A stretch of DNA of 64,000 nucleotides from Thecaphora thlaspeos (lineage: Eukaryota; Basidiomycota; Ustilaginomycetes; Urocystidales; Glomosporiaceae), in the NCBI GenBank assembly GCA_900291925.1, contig UWYS01000013.1, positions 496,001 to 560,000 of the forward strand, in the 5' to 3' direction. A program made the position numbers and the translations under genes. The notes below the pieces were generated by a model. It was not told the origin of the DNA. It worked only from the letters and a program-made list of their open reading frames with translations, and searched no databases. Numbering within the stretch: position 1 is the stretch's first letter; each line of letters starts with the position of its first letter. Below, piece after piece: positions 20,761 to 30,714 of the stretch.

Positions 20761-21120
20761 AAGGTGTGGGGAGTGCAGGCTGTATTCAACAATGTGTATA
20801 ATTCTGATGGAGCATCTGGAACGCATACCATTTTTTGTATTGGCCAATTTGTTTGGGCAGCCTTCCCTCTCTTTTGCCTGGATGTGGAGGTAATCAGGTC
20901 ACATCTTTACTTGGGCAAAACACACTAGCCTGGCACATGCACCTCCATGTGGAGGTCAACAACTTGCTTGTGTACTTGGGCAAGACACACTTGTCTGGCC
21001 ATTGCATCCTGGTGCTGGTGCAGTCAGCTGTGTTCACTTGTGCAAGATGTGCCAGCCCCCAAAATGCTTTGTTTGTGCGAGTAAACATGCGGTGCCCCTT
21101 TCACTTCCATGACCAAACAT

Positions 21121-21578
21121 TAAAACTTCTATTCTGTGCCCTCCGGAGCCGGAAGAGGTCAGAGGCCGAGGTGGCCCGAGCAAAGGCCCACCTCTCGCTG
21201 CTGCTGCTCGTCAGTTAAGTACTCCACACGCTCGCCAGCTCGCGGCACCGCGCTCTTCCTCTTCGCGCCACTCGTCTCCCTCCTCCTCTTCCGCAGCATA
21301 CATCCAGCTGTCGCCCCCTCTCGCTCTCGACCCACCTCGACGCGCGCGCATACATCCTCAGGGCGCTCCTGCAGCCATTACAGGCACCAACAGCGACGGA
21401 CGCGCAAGGTGTTAGGGAGCCACGGCCGTGATATCGATCTCTGCGTTCAGGCCACCCACCCACCTCAGAGACTTGCCCTTGGACCCCTCTCGACGGGCCG
21501 GTCTTCCAACGCTTCAACTTGCCATCCGGCCTTGAGTCCGACTCTTGGCCTCCACCAGACCCCTCTTTCCTGGCCACC
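21121..21578. promoter_or_regulatory. Upstream region of FCP1, possible undetected 5' exon
   Basis: This 458-bp stretch lies between the repeat island and the FCP1 ATG. The FCP1 frame is open upstream from about 21432 without an ATG, and an acceptor-like sequence (GCGTTCAG) ends at 21450. A further 5' exon is therefore possible, but I cannot place a donor or start codon. Confidence 0.4.
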
Positions 21579-24298
21579 ATGGCCGACCTAGGGGGATGTA
21601 CGCATCCCGTGCAGATGGCCGGCATGTGCGCCGTCTGCGGGAAAGAGCTCGACAGGTGAGTACACATGCGCTGTATCGGTCCACGCTACCCGGCACATCT
21701 CGTTGATCCTCAACATCTCCATACCCTCCCTCTCCCCATACCTCTGACCGTACGGCCCGTTCCAGCAATGCGATGTCTCAGACCTCCTTCTCACTCATGC
21801 ACTCGCACGCCGGCGTCAAGGTCTCCGAGGACGAGGCGAGGCGGCTCGACTCTGAGACGACGGCACACCTCCTCTCCCAGCGCAAGCTCGCCCTCGTCGT
21901 CGACCTTGACCAGACCATCATACACGCGACCGTAGACCCCACAGTCGGCGACTGGATGCGCGACGACGAGAACCCAAACTACGACGCGCTCCGCGACGTC
22001 GGCATCTTTAAGCTCGGCGTCGACGGCAAGGCAGCATCCGGCGTTGCAATAGGCGGCGATGCGGTTCGCCAGTGCATCAACGACGCCACTGTCGTCAGCG
22101 ACGACGGCAACGCGGCCGGTTGCTGGTACTACGTCAAGCCGCGGCCCGGCCTCGATGCCTTCCTCAAGTCGCTCTCGCAGCGTTACGAGCTCCATGTCTA
22201 CACCATGGGGACACGCTCCTACGCCGATTGCGTCTGCAAGCTCGTCGATCCTGACGGCAGCATCTTCGCCAATCGCATCCTCTCGCGCGACGAAAACGGC
22301 TCGCTCGTCCAAAAGAGCCTCAGCAGGCTCTTCCCCGTCGATACCAGCATGGTCGTCATCATCGACGACCGCGCAGACGTCTGGAAGTGGAGCCCCAACC
22401 TCGTCAAGGTGGTACCCTACGACTTTTTTGTCGGCATCGGCGACATCAATGCGACGTTCCTCCCTGCCGCTCCCGTGCTGCCCGGAGATCCCAGCTCTGG
22501 CGCGTCCAATCTGGCGCTTCCGGGCGCCTCGACCTCGGCAACCTCCTCCGCCTCTGAATCTCCGTCGGGCGGCTCCATGGCAGCAGCAGTAGCCGCGGCG
22601 TCGTCCTCGACCTCTCCGGACGAAACGCCGAAGCCGACTGGGGCCGTCGACGCGAGCGAGACGGGCGAAGACAGCCAAGCAAAGCCAACGAAGGAGGCCG
22701 TCGCGCTGCTTGCTGCGCAGTCCCAGAAGCTGGAAGAGATTCTCTCCGAACAGCGGCAAGAGAGGCCGCTAGCCAAAAGGCAGGAGGCGCTCAACGAGAA
22801 GCTCAGCGCGACGCCACAGCCCAACGGTGACAGCGCCCACGACGCCGAGGAGGTTGCTGCTGCGCCCAACGGAAAGGGCAAGGAAAGGGGGGAAGCGGAC
22901 GGCGCCTCCGCCGGAACAGGAGAAGCCAGACAGCCAACGCCTGCTTCCGGATCCGGACGCGAGGCTGGCAAGGCGGCGACGCCTGCCAACACCGAGGCAG
23001 CCCCAGCATCAGGGTCAGTCGCTACAACTACGCCTCCTTCACCTCCGCAACAGCAAGGAGATGGACAGGCGCACCTGCCACAGGCGGTGCTGCGCGACGA
23101 CGACACGGAGCTGCAGCGGATACAGGAGATTCTCGACGACATCCACCTCAAGTGGTACACCCGCTACGACGACACCCGGCCAAAGAGCGGCGAGGACAGC
23201 GACGGCGGCAGCAGCGAGAGACAGAAGGCGGACGACGAAGACAAGCCTACCGTCACGGACTTGATCGCCGCACGCAAGACCGAGGTGCTCAGGGACTGCT
23301 TCGTCTCCTTCTCCGGTATGATCCCCAGCAATGTCGCGCCTAAGTCGGCCGACATTTGGCGAGTGGCGGAAGAGTACGGCGCCACCTGCATCTCGAACCT
23401 CACTCCGAGCGTCACTCACGTGGTGGCAGCGCGGCCCGGGACGGTCAAAGCGATGCGTGCGCTGACGCGGCCCAGAATCTCGGTCGTCTGGCCAGGCTGG
23501 CTGCACGACTCGATAGCGCGGTGGGAACGGCGGCCGGAGACGTGGTACCTGCTGCCGGCGCTCGAGGGCAATGCGAAGGCCGCCCACGCCGAGGACGCGT
23601 GGGACGATCCGCTGGACGGCGAGCCGGGCAGCATCGCGTCGAAGCCACTCTCTGCCGATGCCGAGGGCGAGGAGCGCGAAGGCGGAAGATTGCTCGACCA
23701 CGACGGCGGCGACGGCGACGGAGGGGAAGGGGGCGGCCAGGCGATATCGGGTTTTGCCGAGATGGACTGGGCCGAGGCAGCCGACGAGGTGGACCAGTTC
23801 CTCGACGATGACAGCGAGGCCGACAACGAGAGCGAGACGGACAGCGAGACGGACGCGATCACCGAGGTCTCGTCGCCTTCCACGCCGACCAAGAGGAAGG
23901 ACAAGCGCGAGCGGAACGACGTCGTCTCGGACCTGCTGCTGCGGTCGCCGCTGTCGAAGCGGCGGAAGCGGACTGAGGATAGGATGGGGAAGTCGAAGCT
24001 CAAGCAGAGCGTGACTGGCGACGATCTGATCAACCAGCACCCTTCGCCGGATAGCGACGGCGACGACGACGTCGATGCGGAAGCTGCGAAGACGGCGAGG
24101 CCACGACCGAAACCTTCTGCTGTTGCTGCGGCGGCGAACGGGGGCTTCCGGAGTCGACTTGCCACGCCGGGAGGAGGCGACGAGGCGGGGACCGACACGG
24201 GTAGCATCGACGAGAGCTTCCTCGACGACTTGGCCAACGAGATCGACCTCCAGATGGATGAGGACGCCGATGGGGCCAGCCATAGCGATGACGACTAG
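21579..24298 (+). CDS. FCP1: RNA polymerase II CTD phosphatase Fcp1
   Basis: Removes phosphates, chiefly Ser2P, from the RNA polymerase II C-terminal repeats so that polymerase can be recycled; acts in the nucleus. Modelled as exon 1 21579-21655 and exon 2 21766-24298 with a 110-nt GTGAGT...TTCCAG intron, giving 869 aa. Exon 1 holds the Cys motif CTHPVQMAGMCAVCGKEL. The FCP homology domain carries the catalytic VVDLDQTIIH, with Asp72 as nucleophile and Asp74 as acid/base, plus YTMGTRSYAD and VVIIDDRADVWKW. A BRCT domain spans about residues 530-622 (VSFSGMIPSN, VWPGWLHDSI). The tail is acidic and Ser-rich, ending in a short acidic motif as expected for TFIIF/polymerase contact. The N-terminal lipoyl-like segment seen in many Fcp1 proteins is absent in this model, so an upstream exon may be missing. 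Confidence 0.88.
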
Positions 24299-24953
24299 CC
24301 CGCGCGGCGCATAGGCTTCTCCCCCCCTCCCCCACCCAACGTTTCCATCGCTTATGACTGATGACCAGCCTCGCTCACCTTTTAGGACCTCTCGCCCATA
24401 CACGAGTGCGCGCCGCTCGCCAAACAGCGCGATCGGCCGCCGCTGTCACGTCACCCTCTATTCCCGTCCTTGTATTTGTACGACATCGCGCGTGCGCCCG
24501 CCTGCTGGTCTGCTCGCTCTCTAATCCTGTAGTCATTGACCTGCTCGCCCCATATATGCGCGGTGTTATCCTGCCTGTGCGTGTAAGTAGTTGTACAGTA
24601 TATGCTCGCTATATGGCCGACAAGCAGGAGCCAGAGCAGCTGCCAGAGTGTGCTGCTATTGTTGCCCCTCCTTTCGATCACGCCTTTGTGCAACCTCGCT
24701 CGCTCGCAATTTGCTGAGGCCGACGTGGCGACGGGAGAAGAACATGTTCTCGTCCATCACGGCGAGCGGCGCAGGGAAATGCTCGGTGCACGGGACACAG
24801 GCCGGCCACACGCACCAGGAGGCACGCTTGCTCCACCTCCCTCTCTTTCCCCGCTTCTCTCCTCCATCACGACCCTTGCATATAGATAGACATCTACATC
24901 AACAACCTATAGAGAGACGCTAACAACTTGGATCTTTCAGGATCAGAGCCAAG
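24299..24953. other. Intergenic region between FCP1 and MTA phosphorylase genes
   Basis: About 650 bp contains the FCP1 3' UTR and the promoter and leader of the next gene. GATCTTTCAG at 24931-24940 resembles a 3' splice site and could end a 5'-UTR intron just before the ATG at 24954. No coding segment is evident. Confidence 0.4.
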
Positions 24954-26119
24954 ATGTCCACCACCGTGGAACAGCTTACGCAGTGGAAGGGCGAGCCCAT
25001 CCTGGTCGGTGTGATTGGTGGGTCGGGACTGTACAAGTTGGACAACATCGACGTCGTTGCTGAGGTGACTCTAGACACTGTGAGTCCTCCTCTCTCCATC
25101 TCGATGTCGTGGAAGCTTGCAAAGCTGACGGTCGCCCTTGCATTGCATGCTACCATCGACGAGCGATAGCCATGGGGCAGTCCCTCTTCGCCCATCACCG
25201 TCGCCCGTCTGCCCTCGGGCATTCACATCGCCTTTCTAGCTCGCCACGGTCGAACCCACTCCATCACCCCTTCGTCCGTCCCCGCTCTCGCCAACATCTC
25301 TGCGCTGAAACACCTCGGCGTCCGTGCGATCCTTGCCTTTTCGGCGGTGGGCTCGTTGAGGGAAGAGATCCGACCCAAGGATTTCGTCATCCCTTCGCAG
25401 ATCATCGATAGGACAAAGGGCATCAGAAGGGCGAGCTTCTTTGGAGAGGGAGAGGAAAAGGGCGTCGTCGCTCATGCTGGATTTGGAGATCCCTTCAGCG
25501 AGGAGTTGAGGGAGTTTGTTGAAGAAATGTGAGTGTCACGTCCCTTGCGCTGTGGGGATCCAAAGGGAAGAAGAGGTCGGACGATCAGCTCAACGAATCC
25601 CTCACCTTTCCTCCTTCCACCGGTCGTCGATCACGGATGGTCAACAGCATTCGCAAGACGCTCTCCAACACCAACCCGGACGTCTCGGTGCACGGCTCCA
25701 AGACGGTCGTCTGCATGGAAGGTCCTCAATTCTCGACGCGTGCCGAATCGCTCATGTACCGCTCTTGGGGCGGCGACATTATCAACATGTCCGTTCTGCC
25801 CGAGTCAAAGTTGGCACGAGAAGCCGAACTCGCCTACGTCCTCATCGCCACCGCTACCGACTACGACGCATGGCGTCCCTCGAGCGCCGCCGTCAACGTT
25901 GCCGAAGTGCTCGAAAGTCTCAAGGCTAACGTAGCAGCCTCCCAGCACGTCACCCTAGCCCTTCTGGATAAGGTCCATCAACAGGTCCAAGACGATCACA
26001 GCCCCGCCGTGACGGCTATTAAGGATAGTATGAAGATGGCAGTCATGACGAGAAGCGAGTTCGTGCCCCAGAAGGCAAAGGACAACCTGCGGTTCCTTCA
26101 TCCTTGGTTCGGCCAGTAG
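24954..26119 (+). CDS. MEU1: 5'-methylthioadenosine phosphorylase (MTAP)
   Basis: Splits 5'-methylthioadenosine, a by-product of polyamine synthesis, into adenine and methylthioribose-1-phosphate for methionine salvage. Three exons (24954-25079, 25170-25528, 25648-26119) give 318 aa, typical of the family. The introns are 90 and 119 nt, with GTGAGT donors. Motifs include the N-terminal phosphate/ribose loop [36 protein letters not shown] with IVPSQ-like [13 protein letters not shown], and the purine-nucleoside-phosphorylase family 2 signature [19 protein letters not shown] followed by [12 protein letters not shown] and TDYDAW. These match eukaryotic MTAP rather than the nucleoside phosphorylase PNP1. 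The acceptor of exon 3 was chosen because it gives an uninterrupted match (EEIIRKTLSN); the intron reading otherwise inserts an unrelated stretch. Confidence 0.92.
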
Positions 26120-26352
26120 GCGCCGCGCTCGAGAAGGGAGAGGTGCGAGGAGGGAGTTATCAAGATACTAGAAGCGCTCAGGTTTGGTCAAGACGATAGA
26201 TGCGATCAACGAAGCAAATGTAGGGTTAGACAAAGAGAGGGAGGGGGTATATATGGATTTATTCAAGAGACCTTTCTACAGACCTAGTCCGATCGCGATG
26301 GCAGCCCACGTCATTCGTGTCATTTAGAAAGTCGTAAGGGACGGGTCGATTC

Positions 26353-29300
26353 TCACTTGACCTTGAACCTCAACGACCCTTCCGGTACCTCTTCTACGCT
26401 CTCCAGTGCCACACTGAGGCTCGCTCCAACCGAGTCCCTCCGCGCAGCGACTAGCGCCGCCATCGTAGCGGCGGGAGCGGTGCCCGCCTCCTTGCTATCG
26501 ACACTCGACGAGCGTGAATGCCAACTCGCCGGTCGCTCTGCTGAGAGGTCGGTGGGTATTCTCTCTGTCCGTGCAGACTGGATCGCCGCCATCTGCGAAG
26601 GACTGATATTTCGTTTAGGGATGCTGATCCCCGTCGCCGCAGTAGTGGTGGTGGATGATCGTGCTTGAGGGAGGCTCTTGGGTGAGATGGAGCCAGAGTC
26701 GATGCGGTTCGTCTTCTGGTGGATAGCGTGGCGCGGTCGTGTCGGGGTAGAAGGTGCAGCGGGAGCGGCGGAGGACGAGAGGCTAGAAAGAGGAGGCAAA
26801 GGCAACGGCCCTTGCCTGTAGGCGGGCGCGGCAGCGGCAGGAGCAGCGGCAGAAGAAGGCGCCTCGTCGTAGTTGTAGTCAAACGGCCGTGGAATGAGTG
26901 CTAGAGGCATCAACCATGTCGCCGCGACGCATACACCGTGTCCTTTGTCCTGCTCCTTGATCGCCTTGAACTCGACGTCCATATAGATGCTGACGTACTT
27001 GATGAACGGCTGCAGCTCGGGTATTCCTCCGCTCAGCGCCATGGTCTGGAGGAAAGATAGAAACGCCCCAGAGACGGAATGGGCCGTATCGAGGTAGTCC
27101 ATCGTCGGCTTGGGCAGCGTCAGCTCGAAGCCCCACCAGTGCACAAAGATGGCCATCCGATCGAGCGGCGGTCGCACGGCGTCCATATCGTCCGTCGTGG
27201 CACGGACGACGGCGCCAGAGATGTTGGCCAGCGCGTCGAAGGCTCCCAACACCTGGGCCGAGCTCCCGATGATGGTCGACGTAGGCGAGATCAAGAGCTG
27301 GACGGGCGTCGAGCCGAACAACGCGCGGCCCTCTTCCAGCATAGGGAAGAGCGGAGACGACTTGCTTCGGATCATATCGTGTGGTCGGCCAGCAGGCGAG
27401 GGCGTTGCGGCGGAAGTGGCGGTGATGACGGCGACAGCATCGCCATCCTCCTTCTGCTGCGTGCTGCTCTCGACTCCTGGCTGGTGGGTGGCAGCGTACG
27501 TGCCGGCTGCGATGGCCGCCATGCCGAGAGTTGCAGCGCCCGCCACGGCGCCCAGATCGACCTGCTCTGTCTCCCTCTTCTTCTGCTGATGCAGTTTGGC
27601 GTGCCTCTGGTGGGCCTCGAACTCTCCGCAGTCGAGGCAGACGGCTTTGCGAGGCCGCGTCGCATGGGCAACGGCAGCTTTGCCGCCAGCCTGTGCCGGG
27701 CGTTGCGCCAGAAGAGCTGCAGCGTGACCTGTGGCTGCTGTGGGTGCAGCGGCGGCAAGAGCATCGGCCGCCAGGGAAGACGTCCGCTCTTGAAGTTGGA
27801 CCATCGTCGGGGCTACATTGGAGTCCAACGACCGTTGCTGCTGCTGCTGCTGCGGTGCAGTCTCGACCTTCGCGCTCTTAAGCTCCAACCTGCGCAGTGC
27901 GTCCTCAGCTGCTGATCTGCTTGGACCTCGGTCGACCAGCTCGCCGTCGCCTGTACCCCTGAACGTCGCTCGAGCGAGCGAAGGATCGCGGACGTCACCC
28001 ATCGATAGCACGCGTTCCCTGCCATGACTACCTATGTGAGTGGCACCGTCCACACCTCCGTGCCCTTTCCCGCCAGTGGCGAGATGGCTAAGCGAATCGG
28101 TCCGCTGCGGGATGTGCATGCAGCGCAGCTCGTCAATGATGTGGTTGGCCGTCTCGACGTCCATCAGCGCCTTCTTGAGCTCCTTGAGCTGCGAAGCGCT
28201 GACGCCGACCGTGGTAGCCGCCTTCGACGACGACGCTTTCTTCCCCTTACTCTTGTCGGAGCCGGCTGCGACTGTGATGCCTGGCCTCGGTTCAGGAGGG
28301 TGAAGGCCCATGCCGGCGTTAATGACCTGCTCGAGGAGCTTGGCGTGCCTCGCGGCGACGGCCTGCTTCTTGGTCACCTTGACCTTGGCCGCTTTGCCCT
28401 TGCCTCTACCCCTGACGCCGTGGAGGCGGATCCCCCTTTTGTCGAGCGAGAATCGAGCGTTGCCCGGCTGCTGCGTTAGGCCGTAACCAGCCACCGCCGC
28501 CTTGTCTCTCTTCATATTCGCGTCTGCGTAGCCGGCATGGGTGATGTCGTCGTCGCTGCTGACAACCGATTTGTGGCTGGTGAAGCGCGAGATGTCGAGC
28601 AGGTTGCCAGTGGAGAAGGACTTGAGCCCGCGCAGTCTGGCCAGTCCTCCGTCTCCTCCTCCTCCGGCGCCACCGTTGGCACTACTCGTCTTGCGGCTGA
28701 GCTTTTCTTCCCGCTTGCGTCGCTTGATCTCGGCCTTGCGCTCCTGCTCCAGCTTCTTTGCTTCCTCCTTCGCTAGCGTGGCAAGCGCCTGCTCGCGAGC
28801 TTCGACAGCCTCGTCGGTCGAGGGGCTGAAGCTGACCCGGTGGCTCGAGGCGGACCGGACGGCGGCTCGGTGCGGCGAGCTGGGGCGCGAAAGGGCGGAA
28901 CGAGGCATCGCGGCACGGCCCCGCTCCTCTGGGACGGCGAGCGCTTTCGGAGGTGGCTTGGGAGCGACGAAAATCGGCGCTTCGCTGTCGTCGAGTTCGA
29001 CGTAGCTAATTGGCGGCAGAACGGTCTGTTCGATCGCCAAGTCAGCCTGGTCCCTTGGGCCGATGACTACAAGCGTCTCCTTTTTGTCGTCATCATTGCC
29101 CGGACCATTACGAGCCGACACGTCCTCTGAAATGGATGCGGCCGAGACCGAGTTGCTGCTGACCTTGCGGGTGCTGAGAAAAGGGATCTTGAGGGCCTCT
29201 AGGCTGAATCGCTTCTTGTTGTTTGAAGGTCGGCTGGCATTCCGTGGGCTGGCACCCAACGACTGTCGGGGCGGGGACTGCCCTAGGCCGAGAGCGGCCT

Positions 29301-29589
29301 TTCTGAACTTGTCCTTGATCCCTAGCTGTTGCTCGTCGCTGTCGTCCGATGAGGAAACAAGGACAGCCTGCAGTCGAACCTCGCCGATGCTGCCGGCGGA
29401 AGACGTAGCGCCAATGCCGGCGCTGCGCTGCGTCGGTGTCTGGGCGAGCAGGGCGGCGTTGGCTGCCTCCTCGGACGAGGTTGCGGCGGGCTGGCGTTGG
29501 GGGAACTCGAGGTAACCGGACGAGGGCGAGTCAGGCGCTGTGTCCTGGCTAGGCTTGGCAGCCATGGGCTGGGCGGCCGCGAGAAGCAT
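26353..29589 (-). CDS. Large Ser/Ala-rich protein of unknown function
   Basis: Single-exon frame of 1,078 aa from ATG 29589-29587 (a second ATG lies eight codons on). I do not recognise it. The N-terminal half is low complexity: Ser/Pro-rich, then a highly charged Lys/Glu helix (about residues 255-300) and basic patches such as RGRGKGKAAKVKVTKKQ. A Gln run (QQQQQQ) occurs near residue 585. An Ala/Gly-rich hydrophobic stretch lies near 680-705 (GMAAIAAGTYAAT). The region about 733-905 looks folded, with segments TPVQLLISPTSTIIGSS, HWWGFELTLPKPTMDYL and FIKYVSIYMDVEFKAI. Codon-like composition and the lack of stops over 3.2 kb support a real gene. It converges with the MTAP gene (233 bp apart) and diverges from the LEA-like gene. 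It could be a cytoskeletal, cortical or membrane-associated protein; that is only a guess. Confidence 0.72.
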   Translation of the reverse strand: MLLAAAQPMAAKPSQDTAPDSPSSGYLEFPQRQPAATSSEEAANAALLAQTPTQRSAGIGATSSAGSIGEVRLQAVLVSSSDDSDEQQLGIKDKFRKAALGLGQSPPRQSLGASPRNASRPSNNKKRFSLEALKIPFLSTRKVSSNSVSAASISEDVSARNGPGNDDDKKETLVVIGPRDQADLAIEQTVLPPISYVELDDSEAPIFVAPKPPPKALAVPEERGRAAMPRSALSRPSSPHRAAVRSASSHRVSFSPSTDEAVEAREQALATLAKEEAKKLEQERKAEIKRRKREEKLSRKTSSANGGAGGGGDGGLARLRGLKSFSTGNLLDISRFTSHKSVVSSDDDITHAGYADANMKRDKAAVAGYGLTQQPGNARFSLDKRGIRLHGVRGRGKGKAAKVKVTKKQAVAARHAKLLEQVINAGMGLHPPEPRPGITVAAGSDKSKGKKASSSKAATTVGVSASQLKELKKALMDVETANHIIDELRCMHIPQRTDSLSHLATGGKGHGGVDGATHIGSHGRERVLSMGDVRDPSLARATFRGTGDGELVDRGPSRSAAEDALRRLELKSAKVETAPQQQQQQRSLDSNVAPTMVQLQERTSSLAADALAAAAPTAATGHAAALLAQRPAQAGGKAAVAHATRPRKAVCLDCGEFEAHQRHAKLHQQKKRETEQVDLGAVAGAATLGMAAIAAGTYAATHQPGVESSTQQKEDGDAVAVITATSAATPSPAGRPHDMIRSKSSPLFPMLEEGRALFGSTPVQLLISPTSTIIGSSAQVLGAFDALANISGAVVRATTDDMDAVRPPLDRMAIFVHWWGFELTLPKPTMDYLDTAHSVSGAFLSFLQTMALSGGIPELQPFIKYVSIYMDVEFKAIKEQDKGHGVCVAATWLMPLALIPRPFDYNYDEAPSSAAAPAAAAPAYRQGPLPLPPLSSLSSSAAPAAPSTPTRPRHAIHQKTNRIDSGSISPKSLPQARSSTTTTAATGISIPKRNISPSQMAAIQSARTERIPTDLSAERPASWHSRSSSVDSKEAGTAPAATMAALVAARRDSVGASLSVALESVEEVPEGSLRFKVK

Positions 29590-30020
29590 GCTGGGCAGCT
29601 CGGTGGGCGAGAGAAGGTGAAAACGGGAGTAGTCCAGAGATTGACTGCTGTTGCGCTTGGCGTCAGGATGGGAAAGCGGCCGTCGCCGTTGGTGGATTCA
29701 GCAGCGGCTCCTTGTATGCGGGGCGCCGCCTGCTGTGTAAGAACTCTACGTCGCTTGGCGACGTCGTTGCGGGTATGGTGGTGGTGAGGGTCGCAGTCGT
29801 TAGTAGACGTGAAGGGGGTCGTCGAACGGGTCGTCGAATGGGTCGTCCAGGGTTGATGGTCGTGGGCGGAGGAGAGGGAAAGAGGGAAGAGAAAGTTAAA
29901 AGGTCGATGGCGAGCGGAGGGGAGATGGAAGGCAGAGGAATAGGTTGCTTCTGTCTCTCAAGGCTCGGGGATGCCTCTGACTAGGTCGACGATAGAAAGA
30001 CCTCTTCCTGGCTCGGTCAG

Positions 30021-30055
30021 GAGGAGGACGACGACGACGACAACGACGACGACGA

Positions 30056-30082
<27 letters not shown>
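30021..30082. repeat. (GAC)n(AGC)n trinucleotide repeats
   Basis: GAC units (30028-30056) pass into AGC units (30056-30080) within the divergent promoter. Confidence 0.9.
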
Positions 30083-30087
<5 letters not shown>

Positions 30088-30573
30088 TCTTGTAAGCGTT
30101 ATCGGTGAGGCGCCGAAGAGCGAAAGCCTGCTTGAGGCCGAGGCTTGCGGAAGAGGCGGGACGTGCGCCGGGCAAGGGCGCGTGTGCGGGCGGGCGGGTG
30201 GCGGCCGGTGTTGGTCACGCGCTGCTCAGGGGCTTGGGCTGGATTCACCTCTCCCGCTAGCAGCAGCGACGCTAGGGCGTAAGCGTGAGAAAAAAAAGCT
30301 TCCATCTGGCCACCCTGCGGCAAGACGTCATTTCCCCGATTCTCCGAGGCGCAGGCCCCAGCCCCGGCTCCGGCTGCTCCGTGCCTTTGCGGTGGTCGGG
30401 CGTGTGTGCGATGGCATCACCCCGCCACCCTTTCGTCCCCCCCCCCCCAGGGTCGGACAGGCCAAGGCAAGCAGCACCTGGCTTGCCCGCTGCAACGCCT
30501 GCGATGGAGGCGTCTCGTGAAAGGAAGGAGACCGACACCCTTGCCTCCCTCCCCCTTTGGCAAGAGACGACCC

Positions 30574-30580
30574 TATATAA
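30574..30580 (+). promoter_or_regulatory. TATA box of the LEA-like gene
   Basis: TATATAA lies 135 bp upstream of the ATG at 30715 and is followed by a CT-rich tract, the usual arrangement of strongly expressed fungal genes. Confidence 0.6.
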
Positions 30581-30714
30581 CTAGACCACCCCCGCCACCT
30601 CCTTCCCTCTCCCTTCTCTTCTCGTCCATCACCTCTTCTAAAAGTCATCTTACACACACACGTACCTCTCTTCTCAGACTACCACCGCCTACTAACTATC
30701 CAACGACTCACACC

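Larger units (their letters stand above)
19021..21120. repeat. CpG-depleted, AT-richer repeat island without genes
   Basis: Base composition changes sharply near 19.05 kb and returns to normal near 21.12 kb. Between 19201 and 21060 I count about nine CpG dinucleotides in roughly 1,860 bp, where a base composition near 46% GC would predict about a hundred; TG and CA are correspondingly common. The left part (19030-19700) repeats GTTGCCCAAT-like words; the right part (19980-21060) repeats a roughly 60-bp unit around TTACTTGTGCAAGA. No ORF exceeds about 125 codons and none resembles a protein. Flanking unique DNA is CpG-rich. This is the signature of heavily mutated, formerly methylated repeat DNA, probably remnants of a mobile or satellite element, but no transposase or reverse-transcriptase trace is recognisable. 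Confidence 0.8.
29590..30714. promoter_or_regulatory. Divergent promoter region between the unknown 1,078-aa gene and the LEA-like gene
   Basis: This 1.1-kb spacer holds trinucleotide repeats at 30021-30082, a C10 run near 30439, a TATA box at 30574 and a CT/CA-rich leader at 30595-30710. The strong TATA box and pyrimidine-rich leader point to a highly expressed or inducible LEA-like gene. Confidence 0.6.
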
